Below, in pieces: positions 44,143 through 52,506 of a DNA stretch of 64,000 nt. The notes beneath the pieces are model-generated. The model had not been told where the DNA came from, did not search any database, and worked only from the letters and a program-made list of their open reading frames with translations. This stretch comes from Cyclobacteriaceae bacterium (lineage in GTDB: Bacteria > Bacteroidota > Bacteroidia > Cytophagales > Cyclobacteriaceae). The stretch spans positions 35,869-99,868 of the forward strand of contig JALHRJ010000012.1 of NCBI GenBank assembly GCA_022841475.1, given 5' to 3'. The translations under genes and the position numbers were made by a program. The first letter of the stretch is position 1; each line of letters starts with the position of its first letter.

Positions 44143-44634
44143 ATGAAATATCTAATCACACTTTTACTTTTCAGCACACTCTCATTGGTCAACGCTCAGA
44201 CATCGACCACTTTTATTTTAGTGCGTCATGCAGAAAAAGGAGACGATGGCACCAAAGATCCTGACTTGACAGAAACTGGTAACGCACGGGCGAAGCGTTT
44301 GGCTACCCTGCTTGGCAAGACTCAGGTTGATGCTATTTATTCAACAACCTACAAACGCACACGCAATACAGTTGCTCCACTGGCTAGTTCCAAAGGAATC
44401 GGTGTTACCGACTATGACGCGTTTAAAACTGAAGCCATAGACGGGATGCTCAAGAAACATAGTGGAGGCACGATTGTAATCGCTGGTCATTCCAATAACA
44501 TTCCGTGGATTGCCAACTACCTTACCGGAAAAGAAACCTATAAAGATTTTGCAGATACTGAGTATGAAAACTTACTGATCGTTACTGTTATTGAAAAAGG
44601 AAAGAATACGAAAGTAGTGTGGTTGAGTTATTAA
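44143..44634 (+). CDS. exported histidine phosphatase family protein
   Basis: A 163 aa protein with a signal peptide (YLITLLLFSTLSLVNA) and the phosphatase motif LVRHAEKGDDG (catalytic His). A second active-site region is IVIAGHSNNIPW. It resembles SixA/phosphoglycerate-mutase-like proteins but is exported. The substrate is unknown. A repeat element, R5, begins at its last base. Confidence 0.85.
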   Translation: MKYLITLLLFSTLSLVNAQTSTTFILVRHAEKGDDGTKDPDLTETGNARAKRLATLLGKTQVDAIYSTTYKRTRNTVAPLASSKGIGVTDYDAFKTEAIDGMLKKHSGGTIVIAGHSNNIPWIANYLTGKETYKDFADTEYENLLIVTVIEKGKNTKVVWLSY

Positions 44635-44704
44635 GGCTGACCAAAAAGTCGATCTGTCATCGCGGCCGACACTTCGATTGATATTTTGACTTTTTGATCA
44701 GCCT
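44634..44704. repeat. terminal-inverted-repeat element, internally deleted copy R5
   Basis: Ends AGGCTGACCAAAAAGTC and the complement of AGGCTGATCAAAAAGTC. The 37-bp interior matches the two sides of copy R4 (CTGTCATCG and GACACTTCGATT) with the central hairpins missing. Confidence 0.8.
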
Positions 44705-44734
44705 CTATAGAAGAAATTCAAATCACTTATCGAA

Positions 44735-45100
44735 ATGATCAAAAAAATAAGTCTTTTCATCTTAGCTGGATTTTTTGTCTTCGCGGGGATCAATCATTTT
44801 CTCAATCCAGCATTTTATTTGCCTCTTATTCCACCCTATTTTCCAGCTCCTGAATTAATAAATTGGGTAAGTGGTGTTGCAGAGATTGTATTAGGCGTTG
44901 CGCTCTTGATACCAAAGACAAGAGGGCTTGCAGTTATCGGATTAATTATTTTAATGATTGCTTTTATTCCTGCCCATATGCATCATATTCAGGTGGGCGG
45001 TTGTCTGGATTCTGTTTGTGTGCCTGTATGGGTAACCTGGGTTCGGCTTTTGATTGTGCATCCGGTATTGCTGTTGTGGATTTTCTGGCATAGAAAGTAA
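44735..45100 (+). CDS. DoxX-like membrane protein
   Basis: A 121 aa inner-membrane protein with four hydrophobic segments. IAGFFVFAGINHFLNPAFYLPLIPPYFP at the start and PKTRGLAVIGLIILMIAFIPAHMHH near the middle match the DoxX/MauE-like group. Function unknown; possibly a redox-linked membrane protein. The start at 44735 follows repeat R5. Confidence 0.75.
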   Translation: MIKKISLFILAGFFVFAGINHFLNPAFYLPLIPPYFPAPELINWVSGVAEIVLGVALLIPKTRGLAVIGLIILMIAFIPAHMHHIQVGGCLDSVCVPVWVTWVRLLIVHPVLLLWIFWHRK

Positions 45101-45160
45101 TGAGTGGATTTTATTTCCAGCCTGAGTTGAGTAAATTCGTTGCAGACTTCATGTGTTGAA

Positions 45161-45571
45161 ATGCGGCTGCTGACTTTCATTCTATTTTTAAGTTCGTTGA
45201 TATCAAATGCTCAAACCGGGCAGGACGAACTGCGCAAAAGCATTTATTTCAATGGCGGCAGTTATTACATCGATGAAGATCAGGTGTCCATGCTTTCAGA
45301 TTGGCTTGATTCAATTCCCAACCTGCTCGACAAATATCAGATTCAATTAATCAGTCATACCGATCCAATTGGCGGAAGAGAATTCAATGAGTGGCTATCA
45401 AAAATGAGAAGTCAATCGGTATTCGATGTATTGATGATGAAAGACATTCCTGAACGGTTTATAAGCATTAAGGATTGGGGTTTCGAGAACCCAGTTTATC
45501 AAAACAACAGTCGCAGCGGCATGCGCATGAATAGACGTGTGGACGTTATTTTACATCCCTTTGTCTTCTGA
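45161..45571 (+). CDS. small exported OmpA-domain protein
   Basis: A 136 aa exported protein with a signal peptide (MRLLTFILFLSSLISNA) and an OmpA C-terminal-like domain. It has LISHTDPIGGREFNEWLSKMRSQSVFDVL and the end NNSRSGMRMNRRVDVIL, matching the peptidoglycan-binding signature. The start at 45161 is used; a TTG 21 bases upstream is also possible. It probably binds peptidoglycan. Confidence 0.78.
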   Translation: MRLLTFILFLSSLISNAQTGQDELRKSIYFNGGSYYIDEDQVSMLSDWLDSIPNLLDKYQIQLISHTDPIGGREFNEWLSKMRSQSVFDVLMMKDIPERFISIKDWGFENPVYQNNSRSGMRMNRRVDVILHPFVF

Positions 45572-45593
45572 CTTCAATTGAATTCGAAATTTA

Positions 45594-45622
45594 TCCGCTT
45601 TCGGACACCTTTTTTCACTTAC
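45594..45622. promoter_or_regulatory. CGGAC-type half sites (possible enhancer)
   Basis: ATCCGCTTTCGGACA and CTTACGGACGAG lie about 60-85 bp upstream of the sigma-54-like promoter at 45679. Sites of the same type occur upstream of the FtsX permease (33813). Confidence 0.35.
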
Positions 45623-45678
45623 GGACGAGTTCGTATGCAACTAATCCCCTTTTTGCACGTCTAATCCCTTATTCCGTC

Positions 45679-45694
45679 TTGGCATGTAATTAGC
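45679..45694 (+). promoter_or_regulatory. sigma-54-like -24/-12 promoter
   Basis: TTGGCATGTAATTAGC keeps the GG-N10-GC frame and closely resembles TTGGCACG-N4-TTGC. It lies 50 bp before the ABC ATPase start. It suggests activation by an NtrC-type regulator located elsewhere. Confidence 0.45.
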
Positions 45695-45743
45695 CAACTG
45701 AAAGGCAAATTGGCAAGACGGCTCAATTTTTAATGCCATTTTC

Positions 45744-46421
45744 ATGATCAGTTTAAAAAACATTGACAAGTACATCGACTCTCGCTTTCAACGCACTTTT
45801 ATATTGAAAGGAATTGATCTTGAAGTTGCCCAAGGCGAGTTCCTGACCATTATGGGGCCAAGTGGTTCGGGTAAATCAACCCTCATGAATATTATCGGTA
45901 TGCTCGATGAGCAATCGGCCGGAGAGTACTACTTCTTTGATGAGCCTGTGCATAAAATGAAGGAGAAGCAGAAAAGTGAGATGCACAAAAATTACATTGG
46001 CTTTATCTTCCAGGCGTATCATTTGATTGATGAATTAACGGTTTATGAAAATATTGAAACTCCGCTATTGTATAAAGGCGTGAGTAGCGGTCAGCGAAAA
46101 AGTATGGTGGCCGAAATGTTAGATCGTTTTAACATGGTAGCCAAAAAGGATTTATTTCCAGAACAACTTTCGGGTGGACAACAGCAGTTAGTGGGCATTG
46201 CCCGGGCGATTGTCGGGCAACCTAAGTTATTATTAGCCGATGAGCCCACCGGCAATCTCCACTCTGAGCAAGGCAAGAACATCATGGATATTTTTCAGAA
46301 ACTTAATGAGGAGGGGATAACCATTATCCAAGTGACCCATTCCGAAGAAAATGCACAACGCAGTAAACGAGTTGTGCGAATCGCGGATGGAGCTATTGAA
46401 TCTGACAGTAAAGTGAATTAA
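45744..46421 (+). CDS. ABC transporter ATP-binding protein (LolD/MacB type)
   Basis: A 225 aa ATPase with Walker [10 protein letters not shown], the signature [15 protein letters not shown] and Walker [16 protein letters not shown]. It resembles the LolD/MacB ATPases that energise FtsX-type permeases. The next gene is a TolC-like outer-membrane factor but no permease or membrane-fusion protein is present in the pair. The 829 aa FtsX-type permease at 31212 could be a partner, which would be inference. Confidence 0.9.
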   Translation: MISLKNIDKYIDSRFQRTFILKGIDLEVAQGEFLTIMGPSGSGKSTLMNIIGMLDEQSAGEYYFFDEPVHKMKEKQKSEMHKNYIGFIFQAYHLIDELTVYENIETPLLYKGVSSGQRKSMVAEMLDRFNMVAKKDLFPEQLSGGQQQLVGIARAIVGQPKLLLADEPTGNLHSEQGKNIMDIFQKLNEEGITIIQVTHSEENAQRSKRVVRIADGAIESDSKVN

Positions 46422-46439
46422 GCAAATCAACGAATCCGT

Positions 46440-47819
46440 ATGAAGCAGTTTGCATTTCTAGCCTTAATTTTAATTGCCAATCCTTTGATAGGGCAGGATG
46501 TTGCCGACCCTATGCAACTCACCTTTGAGGAGGCTGTGAAAATTGCCTTGAAGAATAATATCACGTTAGGTCAGCAAAAAAACCAGCTGGAGGCGAGTCA
46601 GATGCAAAAAACAACAAGTGTCATGGCTTTCGCACCTACGATTAGTGTTAATGGATTTGCCCAACAGTTTAATGGTAATTCATTTAATCAGCAACAAGGT
46701 CGACCGGTAAATGGGGTGCGGGATGCTATTAATGGTTCCTTAAATACAAGTCTGCCTCTTTTTAATGGATTTAATATTGTAAACAATGCGAGAATGGCAC
46801 ACAGCCAACTTGACGCGCAGAGTTATTTTGTGAAAAGAACAACGGAAGATGTTATTAACACCGTCTCCGGACAATTCCTGCAAGTGCTCTTAGATGTCGA
46901 GTTACTTAAAATTGCCAAAGAGAATTTTGAAGCGTTGGATATACAGTTAGCGCAAATCAAAGAACAGGTAGCAGTCGGCAGCCGCTCACCGGTTGATGAA
47001 TATAACCAGCAAGGTCAGGTCAAGGCAGCAGAGCTTCGCATGCTACAAGCTGAAATTAATCTTACAAACGATAAGGCAATACTTACTCAGACATTGCTGT
47101 TAGATCCTTTTTTAGAGATTGAAATAGAAAAGCCCAGTTGGACGATTTCAGAAATGGAACTCGTGGATCCTAAGGTTGACGAAATGTATGCTCTTGCCAG
47201 AGAAAACCGTGGTGATCTTCAACGTGCGATCAAGAATGAAGATGCGGCCCGATTTGGATTAATGGCAACCCGGGGATTGCTGGCGCCCTCGCTTGGCGCA
47301 TTCTTTAACTACGGTTCGGCTTATAATTATCAGCATGATATTCCTGATTCAGTCCTGGTTAATGTTCCAGGCTTAAATCGCGATTTTCAGGATCAATTCC
47401 GGAAAGATAATGTTTATAAAAGTTATGGACTATCCTTGACGATCCCAATTCTCAATGGGTTTCAAACACGCAATAGGGTAATTCAGCAAAAGATTACGTA
47501 TCGCAACAATCAACTTTTAAAAGACAATGCAGAAATTCAGGTAAAGACGGATGTGCTTCGCGCGGCCAGGAATTTTGAGGTTGGAAAGAAATCCTATACA
47601 GTAAGTGTTGCTCAACTTGAGGCGGCTAAGATGGCTTACCAATTGGAGTCGGAACGTTATACGCTAGGGGTTACTAACTTTGTAGATTATGCACAAGCTA
47701 ATCGTACTCTGGTGCAAGCTCAAACAGATAAGGCTCAGGCTGAATTCAGACTAATTTTCCAGAAAGTGTTGTTGGAATACGCTACAGGAACCCTCAAAAT
47801 AGAAGGCATTCAATATTGA
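46440..47819 (+). CDS. TolC family outer-membrane efflux protein
   Basis: A 459 aa outer-membrane protein with a signal peptide (FLALILIANPLIGQ) and two similar alpha-helical halves. LTFEEAVKIALKNNITLGQQKNQLEASQMQ opens the first; YTLGVTNFVDYAQANRTLVQAQTDKAQAEFRL closes the second. It forms a trimeric exit duct. It begins 18 bp after the ABC ATPase stop, so the two are one operon. Confidence 0.9.
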   Translation: MKQFAFLALILIANPLIGQDVADPMQLTFEEAVKIALKNNITLGQQKNQLEASQMQKTTSVMAFAPTISVNGFAQQFNGNSFNQQQGRPVNGVRDAINGSLNTSLPLFNGFNIVNNARMAHSQLDAQSYFVKRTTEDVINTVSGQFLQVLLDVELLKIAKENFEALDIQLAQIKEQVAVGSRSPVDEYNQQGQVKAAELRMLQAEINLTNDKAILTQTLLLDPFLEIEIEKPSWTISEMELVDPKVDEMYALARENRGDLQRAIKNEDAARFGLMATRGLLAPSLGAFFNYGSAYNYQHDIPDSVLVNVPGLNRDFQDQFRKDNVYKSYGLSLTIPILNGFQTRNRVIQQKITYRNNQLLKDNAEIQVKTDVLRAARNFEVGKKSYTVSVAQLEAAKMAYQLESERYTLGVTNFVDYAQANRTLVQAQTDKAQAEFRLIFQKVLLEYATGTLKIEGIQY

Positions 47820-47858
47820 CCTGAGGATCAGGAAATAATCAAATTTTACTACATTTGC

Positions 47859-47881
47859 AGCCCTGCTAAGTAAGCAGGGCT
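47859..47881 (+). terminator. terminator after the TolC gene
   Basis: Stem AGCCCTGCT/AGCAGGGCT with a 5-nt loop, then TGTTTTT. A -7-like TACATTTG (47850-47857) directly precedes it, so the hairpin could alternatively be the start of the rpsA leader. Confidence 0.7.
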
Positions 47882-47963
47882 TGTTTTTGGTTAAAAACGA
47901 GCTTAATAAACAAAATTTGTCGCGGTCAGCCCGTCCGTGGCATGTAAACAGGGCAGATCAATT

Positions 47964-50003
47964 ATGGCGAAAGTCCAAAAAGAAAAATCCGAAGAGCCTA
48001 AGTTAAAGAACAAACCTGTTGTAGACGATGCTCCGGTAAAGAAAGCCGTTAAAGGCGCAGCCGCTGAAGAACTCTTTGAAAAAGACGAACTCACGGAATT
48101 TAAGCAAGCTAAAAAGGCGGAAGAAGAAGAAGGCATCAGCCGGATGATTCGTGATGTAACCGCACGCATAGCGGCTACCGATTCGGCAGTTACAACTGAA
48201 AATTTCGATTGGGATGCTTACGATCGCAAAGGTTTTGGAGAAGGATACTCCACCAAAGACCGCGATGCATTGCTAAAACAATACGAAGGAACGGTTACTT
48301 CTGTTAATGAAAGTGAACTGGTGGTTGGCACTGTAGTAGGGATTAACGATCGTGATGTAATCCTGAACATAGGATTTAAGTCAGATGGACTAGTGCCATT
48401 GGCTGAATTCAAAGATCAGCCAACACTGAAGATTGGCGATATCGTAGACCTTTTTATTGAAGAGCGTGAAAATGCGATGGGTCAGTTGGTACTTTCCCGT
48501 AGAAAGGCCAAGTTGTTGAAGGGCTGGGAGAATGTGCAGAAAGCTCTTGATAAAGATGAAGTGATTGAAGGTTTTGTGAAGCGCAGAACAAAAGGTGGTT
48601 TGATCGTTGATGTATTTGGCATCGAGGCTTTCTTGCCCGGTTCACAGATTGATGTGAAGCCTATCCGCGACTTTGATATTTATGTTAATAAGAACATCGA
48701 GGTGAAAGTGGTGAAAATCAACTACACCAATGACAACGTAGTGGTATCGCACAAAGTGTTGATTGAGAAAGATCTTGAACAACAAAAGGCGGTAATCCTT
48801 ACCAACCTCGAGAAAGGACAAGTATTGGAAGGTGTGATCAAGAACATGACCAACTTCGGTGTATTCATCGACTTAGGTGGTGTAGATGGTCTGCTTCATA
48901 TTACCGATATTTCATGGGGACGCATCAGCCATCCAGACGAGTTGTTGAAACTCGATCAGGTGGTGAAGGTAGTGGTGTTAGACTTCGATGAAGATAAGAA
49001 AAGAATTTCATTAGGTATGAAGCAATTAACGCCTCATCCTTGGGAATCTCTGGGTACTGATATCGCTGTTGGTTCGAAAGTGAAAGGCAAGATTGTAAAC
49101 GTAGCAGACTACGGAGCATTCCTCGAACTGCAGCCAGGTGTTGAAGGTTTGATCCACGTTTCAGAAATGAGTTGGTCACAACATCTTCGAAATCCACAGG
49201 ATTTCATTAAAGTAGGAGATGAGTTAGAAGCCGTTGTGCTGACCATCGATCGCGATGAGCGCAAGATGTCATTGGGCATCAAGCAACTCACTGAAGATCC
49301 ATGGACAAGACAAGATGTATTGGCTAAGTACGCGGTGGGTACCCGTCATAAAGGTATCGTACGTAACCTTACCAACTTCGGCCTGTTTATCGAATTGGAA
49401 GAAGGCATCGATGGATTGGTTCACGTATCAGACTTAAGCTGGACTAAAAAGATCAAACATCCTTCCGAGTTTATTAAAGTAGGTGAATCATTGGACGTGC
49501 AGGTATTGGAACTGGATGGCACCAACAGAAGACTGGCGTTAAGCCATAAGCATCTGGAGGAGAACCCTTGGGATACTTTCGAAACAATTTTCACTGCAGG
49601 ATCATTGCACAAAAGTACCATCATCAGTAAGAACGATAAGGGCGCTGTGCTTGAGTTACCTTATGGAATCGAAGGTTTCTGTTCAACCAAGAACCTGGTG
49701 AAGGAAGACGAAAGCAAACCGGAAGTGGGTGAAGCTTACGACTTTAAAGTGCTTGAGTTTTCGAAAGATGAAAGACGCATTGTGTTGAGTCTGAAAGCCA
49801 CGTGGTCTGCAGAAGAAGAGAAAGCAGCTCAACCCGCAGCACAGGCAGCGCAACCTAAGAAAAAGGTTGCTGCAAAAGGCAAAGGCATCGATAAGGTAAA
49901 CCAGGAGTCAGAGAAATCTACCTTGGGAGATATCGAAGCATTGAGCGCGTTGAAAGAGAAGATGAGTGCCGCAAAGGCAAAGCCATCAGACGAAGCGAAA
50001 TAA
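47964..50003 (+). CDS. rpsA: 30S ribosomal protein S1
   Basis: A 679 aa protein with six S1 RNA-binding domains, from about residue 115 to 625. Repeats such as [35 protein letters not shown] and [36 protein letters not shown] are visible. A charged N-terminus and an Ala/Lys-rich C-terminal tail frame it. The start at 47964 ([11 protein letters not shown]) is preferred over an upstream in-frame start. It has strong codon bias, as expected. Confidence 0.95.
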   Translation: MAKVQKEKSEEPKLKNKPVVDDAPVKKAVKGAAAEELFEKDELTEFKQAKKAEEEEGISRMIRDVTARIAATDSAVTTENFDWDAYDRKGFGEGYSTKDRDALLKQYEGTVTSVNESELVVGTVVGINDRDVILNIGFKSDGLVPLAEFKDQPTLKIGDIVDLFIEERENAMGQLVLSRRKAKLLKGWENVQKALDKDEVIEGFVKRRTKGGLIVDVFGIEAFLPGSQIDVKPIRDFDIYVNKNIEVKVVKINYTNDNVVVSHKVLIEKDLEQQKAVILTNLEKGQVLEGVIKNMTNFGVFIDLGGVDGLLHITDISWGRISHPDELLKLDQVVKVVVLDFDEDKKRISLGMKQLTPHPWESLGTDIAVGSKVKGKIVNVADYGAFLELQPGVEGLIHVSEMSWSQHLRNPQDFIKVGDELEAVVLTIDRDERKMSLGIKQLTEDPWTRQDVLAKYAVGTRHKGIVRNLTNFGLFIELEEGIDGLVHVSDLSWTKKIKHPSEFIKVGESLDVQVLELDGTNRRLALSHKHLEENPWDTFETIFTAGSLHKSTIISKNDKGAVLELPYGIEGFCSTKNLVKEDESKPEVGEAYDFKVLEFSKDERRIVLSLKATWSAEEEKAAQPAAQAAQPKKKVAAKGKGIDKVNQESEKSTLGDIEALSALKEKMSAAKAKPSDEAK

Positions 50004-50021
50004 TTTTCGTTTCTGAATATA

Positions 50022-50047
50022 AAGAAGGTGGCTACGGTCACCTTCTT
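50022..50047 (+). terminator. rho-independent terminator of rpsA
   Basis: Stem AAGAAGGTG/CACCTTCTT with an 8-nt loop, then a T run. It lies 19 bp after the rpsA stop. Confidence 0.88.
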
Positions 50048-50111
50048 TTTTAATTCGTTATTACGAGTTGATTTTTATAGTTTTGTAAACTTTATAACTA
50101 GAGGAAAAATT

Positions 50112-50160
50112 GGTCTCGTGTCCGCCAATTGGCGGATAGGCTGAGCCCTTAAAAGTTTAG
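50112..50160 (+). pseudogene. 5' fragment of tRNA-Cys with a palindromic D-loop insertion
   Basis: GGTCTCGTG, the first nine bases of the intact tRNA-Cys gene at 50180, is followed by the perfect palindrome TCCGCCAATTGGCGGA, then TAGGCTGAGC as in the intact gene. After that it decays (CCTTAAAAGTTTAGG). The palindrome replaces the D-stem and loop. No T-arm or 3' acceptor follows, so the copy cannot be a functional tRNA. Confidence 0.72.
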
Positions 50161-50179
50161 GTGAGGAATAAAAATAAAA

Positions 50180-50250
50180 GGTCTCGTGGCCGAGTGGCTA
50201 GGCTGAGCTCTGCAAAAGCTCCTACAGCGGTTCGAATCCGCTCGAGACCT
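50180..50250 (+). tRNA. tRNA-Cys (GCA)
   Basis: A 71-nt tRNA gene. The acceptor stem GGTCTCG/CGAGACC is perfect, the anticodon stem is GAGCT/AGCTC with loop CTGCAAA (anticodon GCA, Cys), and the T-arm AGCGG-TTCGAAT-CCGCT is canonical. The discriminator base is T. CCA is not encoded. A terminator follows at 50261. Partial copies of this gene flank it on both sides. Confidence 0.96.
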
Positions 50251-50260
50251 CAACAAAAAA

Positions 50261-50279
50261 AGCATCTTTACTAGATGCT
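50261..50279 (+). terminator. rho-independent terminator of tRNA-Cys
   Basis: Stem AGCATCT/AGATGCT with a 5-nt loop and a T run. Confidence 0.88.
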
Positions 50280-50325
50280 TTTTTCATTTAAAACTAAACT
50301 TAGTTATTTAGGCTAGAAGATTTAA

Positions 50326-50433
50326 TGTCTTCTTGATAAGTGTCCTAGTCTGAACTCTTCCGTAAGCTGGTGTATCTACAGCGGTTCCCTGCCTGCCTAA
50401 GCGGCACGCAGGCAGGGAATCCGCTCGAGACCT
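50326..50433 (+). pseudogene. tRNA-Cys-like copy with a palindromic insertion in the T loop
   Basis: The 3' part, CTACAGCGGTTC and then AATCCGCTCGAGACCT, equals the intact tRNA-Cys except that a palindromic segment (50387-50417) replaces the central G of TTCGAAT. It has a perfect 10-bp stem CCCTGCCTGC/GCAGGCAGGG with an 11-nt loop. The upstream part (TGTCTTCTTGATAAG and following) shows a weak, gapped resemblance to the 5' half of the gene. A terminator follows, as for the intact gene. Confidence 0.65.
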
Positions 50434-50436
50434 CAA

Positions 50437-50461
50437 AGGGTCAATCAATAGATTGACCCTT
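50437..50461 (+). terminator. terminator after the interrupted tRNA-Cys copy
   Basis: Stem AGGGTCAATC/GATTGACCCT with loop AATA and a T run. Confidence 0.85.
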
Positions 50462-50495
50462 TTTTTGTTATAGACCAATATGGATTAACTACTCC

Positions 50496-50549
50496 GAGGT
50501 TCCCTGCCTGCCTAAGCGGCACGCTGGCAGGGAATCCGCTCGGAACCTC
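50496..50549 (+). pseudogene. 3' tRNA-like fragment with the same palindromic insertion
   Basis: GAGGTTC is followed by a nearly identical palindromic segment (50502-50532, stem CCCTGCCTGC/GCTGGCAGGG with one mismatch), then AATCCGCTCGGAACCTC. This is a second T-arm-plus-acceptor module of the tRNA-Cys type. A terminator follows at 50564. The upstream part is not recognisably a tRNA. Confidence 0.55.
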
Positions 50550-50563
50550 AACATCACTGATCA

Positions 50564-50585
50564 AACACTGCCTATCGGCAGTGTT
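50564..50585 (+). terminator. terminator after the 3' tRNA-like fragment
   Basis: Stem AACACTGCC/GGCAGTGTT with loop TATC, then seven T. Confidence 0.85.
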
Positions 50586-50601
50586 TTTTTTATTGATTAA
50601 C

Positions 50602-50629
50602 AACCCTTTCCGATTTCCCGGAAAGGGTT
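50602..50629 (+). terminator. additional terminator hairpin before the VOC gene
   Basis: Stem AACCCTTTCC/GGAAAGGGTT with an 8-nt loop and a T run. It is the fourth such hairpin within 370 bp and has no obvious gene of its own. Confidence 0.8.
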
Positions 50630-50669
50630 TTTTATTTGATCTTGTGTTAACCATTCGCAAATCTTAATT

Positions 50670-51095
50670 ATGGAAAGGCAAATCACAACAATCATTAACG
50701 GTCTGCAACACATCGGCATTCCAGTATCTAATATTTCAGTTTTCGAAGCTTTTTATGCCCGCTTTGGTTTTAAAAATGTGATGCAAACCACCTTTATGTT
50801 TGATGGTGAACAGGGAACTTGCGTTATGATGAAGAATAAAGACAGCATCCTGGAATTATATCAGATGCCTGGGAAACAATTGCATGAAATCCGATCCCGA
50901 AATCATGGCCACATTGATCACATCGCATTTGATGTTGATGACATTGAGGAAACTTTTGAATTAATTAAGAAGGAGTCTTTCCGTATAGTTGAAGAGAAGC
51001 CGGTTTACTTGCCTTCATTTTGGAAAAAAGGTTGTAAATATTTTAATATTCTAGGACCTGATGATGAAAAACTTGAGTTCAATCAAATCTTATAA
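50670..51095 (+). CDS. VOC (glyoxalase/bleomycin-resistance fold) protein
   Basis: A 141 aa metal-dependent vicinal-oxygen-chelate-fold protein. It has GLQHIGIPVSNISVFEAFYARFGF (strand with metal-binding His), HGHIDHIAFDVDDIEETF and FNILGPDDEKLEFNQIL (Glu near the end). The substrate cannot be determined. It is preceded by the terminator array and followed by the aldose epimerase gene. Confidence 0.8.
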   Translation: MERQITTIINGLQHIGIPVSNISVFEAFYARFGFKNVMQTTFMFDGEQGTCVMMKNKDSILELYQMPGKQLHEIRSRNHGHIDHIAFDVDDIEETFELIKKESFRIVEEKPVYLPSFWKKGCKYFNILGPDDEKLEFNQIL

Positions 51096-51173
51096 TTAGC
51101 GGAGGATACACTCCTTCAACCAATCATCATTTTTGCGACTTTTTAGATCAGCTTTTTTATTTATCTTAATGCA

Positions 51174-52280
51174 ATGAAAATAATCTATGTGAGCTTTGTT
51201 GTCCTGCTGGCTGCAGGTTGCTCCACTGAAAAAAAGCAAGACGTTATGCAGGATACTGAAGGCACTGCCTCCTTACACGAGTCTACCGACACATTAATTA
51301 ACAAACACGGCCTGGTGGCGATTATCACTCCGTTTGGTGGGAAATTAATTTCACTTTGGGTGCCTGACCGGAATGGCAAATTGGGAGATGTGGTGCTAGG
51401 GTACGATTCAGCTGAACAATACATTTTGGGCAATCCTTACTTTGGTGCCATGATTGGTCGCTATGGAAATCGTATTGCTAAGGGAAAGTTTACACTGGAT
51501 GATAAGACTTATCAATTACCCATCAATAACGGAGTAAATAGTTTACATGGCGGCCCTGGCGGTTTTCATAATGTGCTGTGGCACAAAGATGGTTCAGATT
51601 CTAGTAGTATTATTTTAAGTTATATAAGTAAAGATGGAGAGGAAGGATACCCTGGAAATTTGAAAACCCGGGTTTCCTATAGTTTATCCGATGACAATGA
51701 ATTGGTTATCGAATACGAAGCCACAACGGATGCTTCTACAATAGTTAATCTTACACATCACTCATTTTTCAATCTTGCGGGCGCAGGTATTGGTGACATT
51801 CTGAATCACGAATTAATGATACATGCCGACCGATTTACTCCGGTGGATGCCGGCTTAATTCCAACCGGTGAACTAAAATCTGTAATTGGAACTCCTTTCG
51901 ATTTCACGAGCCCAACTAAAATTGGTGAGCGGATCAATGTAAATGATGAGCAATTGCAAAACGGGAAAGGATATGATCATAACTGGATACTGACCAAGAC
52001 CGGAAATGAATTTGCCTTAGCCGCCACAGTGAAAGAACCTACCACAGGCCGCGTGATGGAGGTGTGGACTACCGAGCCCGGTTTGCAATTTTACTCAGGT
52101 AATTTCCTGGACGGAAGCGATCTTGGTAAAGGAGGTAAGAAATATGCATACCGCTCCGCAATTTGTCTCGAGGCTCAACACTTTCCAGACTCACCTAACC
52201 AACCCAATTTTCCTTCTACCATCTTACGACCTGGCGAGGTGTATAAACAAAAGACGGTTTATAAGTTTAGCATAGAATAA
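51174..52280 (+). CDS. exported aldose 1-epimerase (galactose mutarotase family)
   Basis: A 368 aa lipoprotein: the signal ends at the lipobox LAAGC. The epimerase signatures are present: GGKLISLWVPDRNGKLGDVVLGYD, MIGRYGNRIAKGKFTLD, NLTHHSFFNLAG (catalytic His) and GYDHNWIL, with CLEAQHFPDSPN (catalytic Glu) near the end. It interconverts alpha and beta anomers of an aldose in the periplasm. Confidence 0.9.
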   Translation: MKIIYVSFVVLLAAGCSTEKKQDVMQDTEGTASLHESTDTLINKHGLVAIITPFGGKLISLWVPDRNGKLGDVVLGYDSAEQYILGNPYFGAMIGRYGNRIAKGKFTLDDKTYQLPINNGVNSLHGGPGGFHNVLWHKDGSDSSSIILSYISKDGEEGYPGNLKTRVSYSLSDDNELVIEYEATTDASTIVNLTHHSFFNLAGAGIGDILNHELMIHADRFTPVDAGLIPTGELKSVIGTPFDFTSPTKIGERINVNDEQLQNGKGYDHNWILTKTGNEFALAATVKEPTTGRVMEVWTTEPGLQFYSGNFLDGSDLGKGGKKYAYRSAICLEAQHFPDSPNQPNFPSTILRPGEVYKQKTVYKFSIE

Positions 52281-52407
52281 TCAGTTTTCTGCAGCGTATA
52301 AACATACGTTGTCCTCTGACTTCGCAATAGAATTGACATACTAGATTCGATTCTAAGAAATATTCAATCGGCTTTACAGTAAGCCCTATACAAATCAGTT
52401 ATGGGAC

Positions 52408-52419
52408 TGATCAAGATCA
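52408..52419. promoter_or_regulatory. FNR/DNR-type site upstream of the first nos-region cytochrome
   Basis: TGATCAAGATCA fits the TGAT-N4-ATCA core of FNR-family boxes. It is centred 93 bp before the cytochrome c gene start. A near-identical site precedes the Crp/Fnr gene at 53194. Confidence 0.6.
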
Positions 52420-52506
52420 TTTTTTATAGCTTATAGTTGCGGTAGTTTTAACTAGTCAGAATAGGAAGTAGAATGACCCAAAAAAGTAGTTTAAAACCAC
52501 ATCGTT

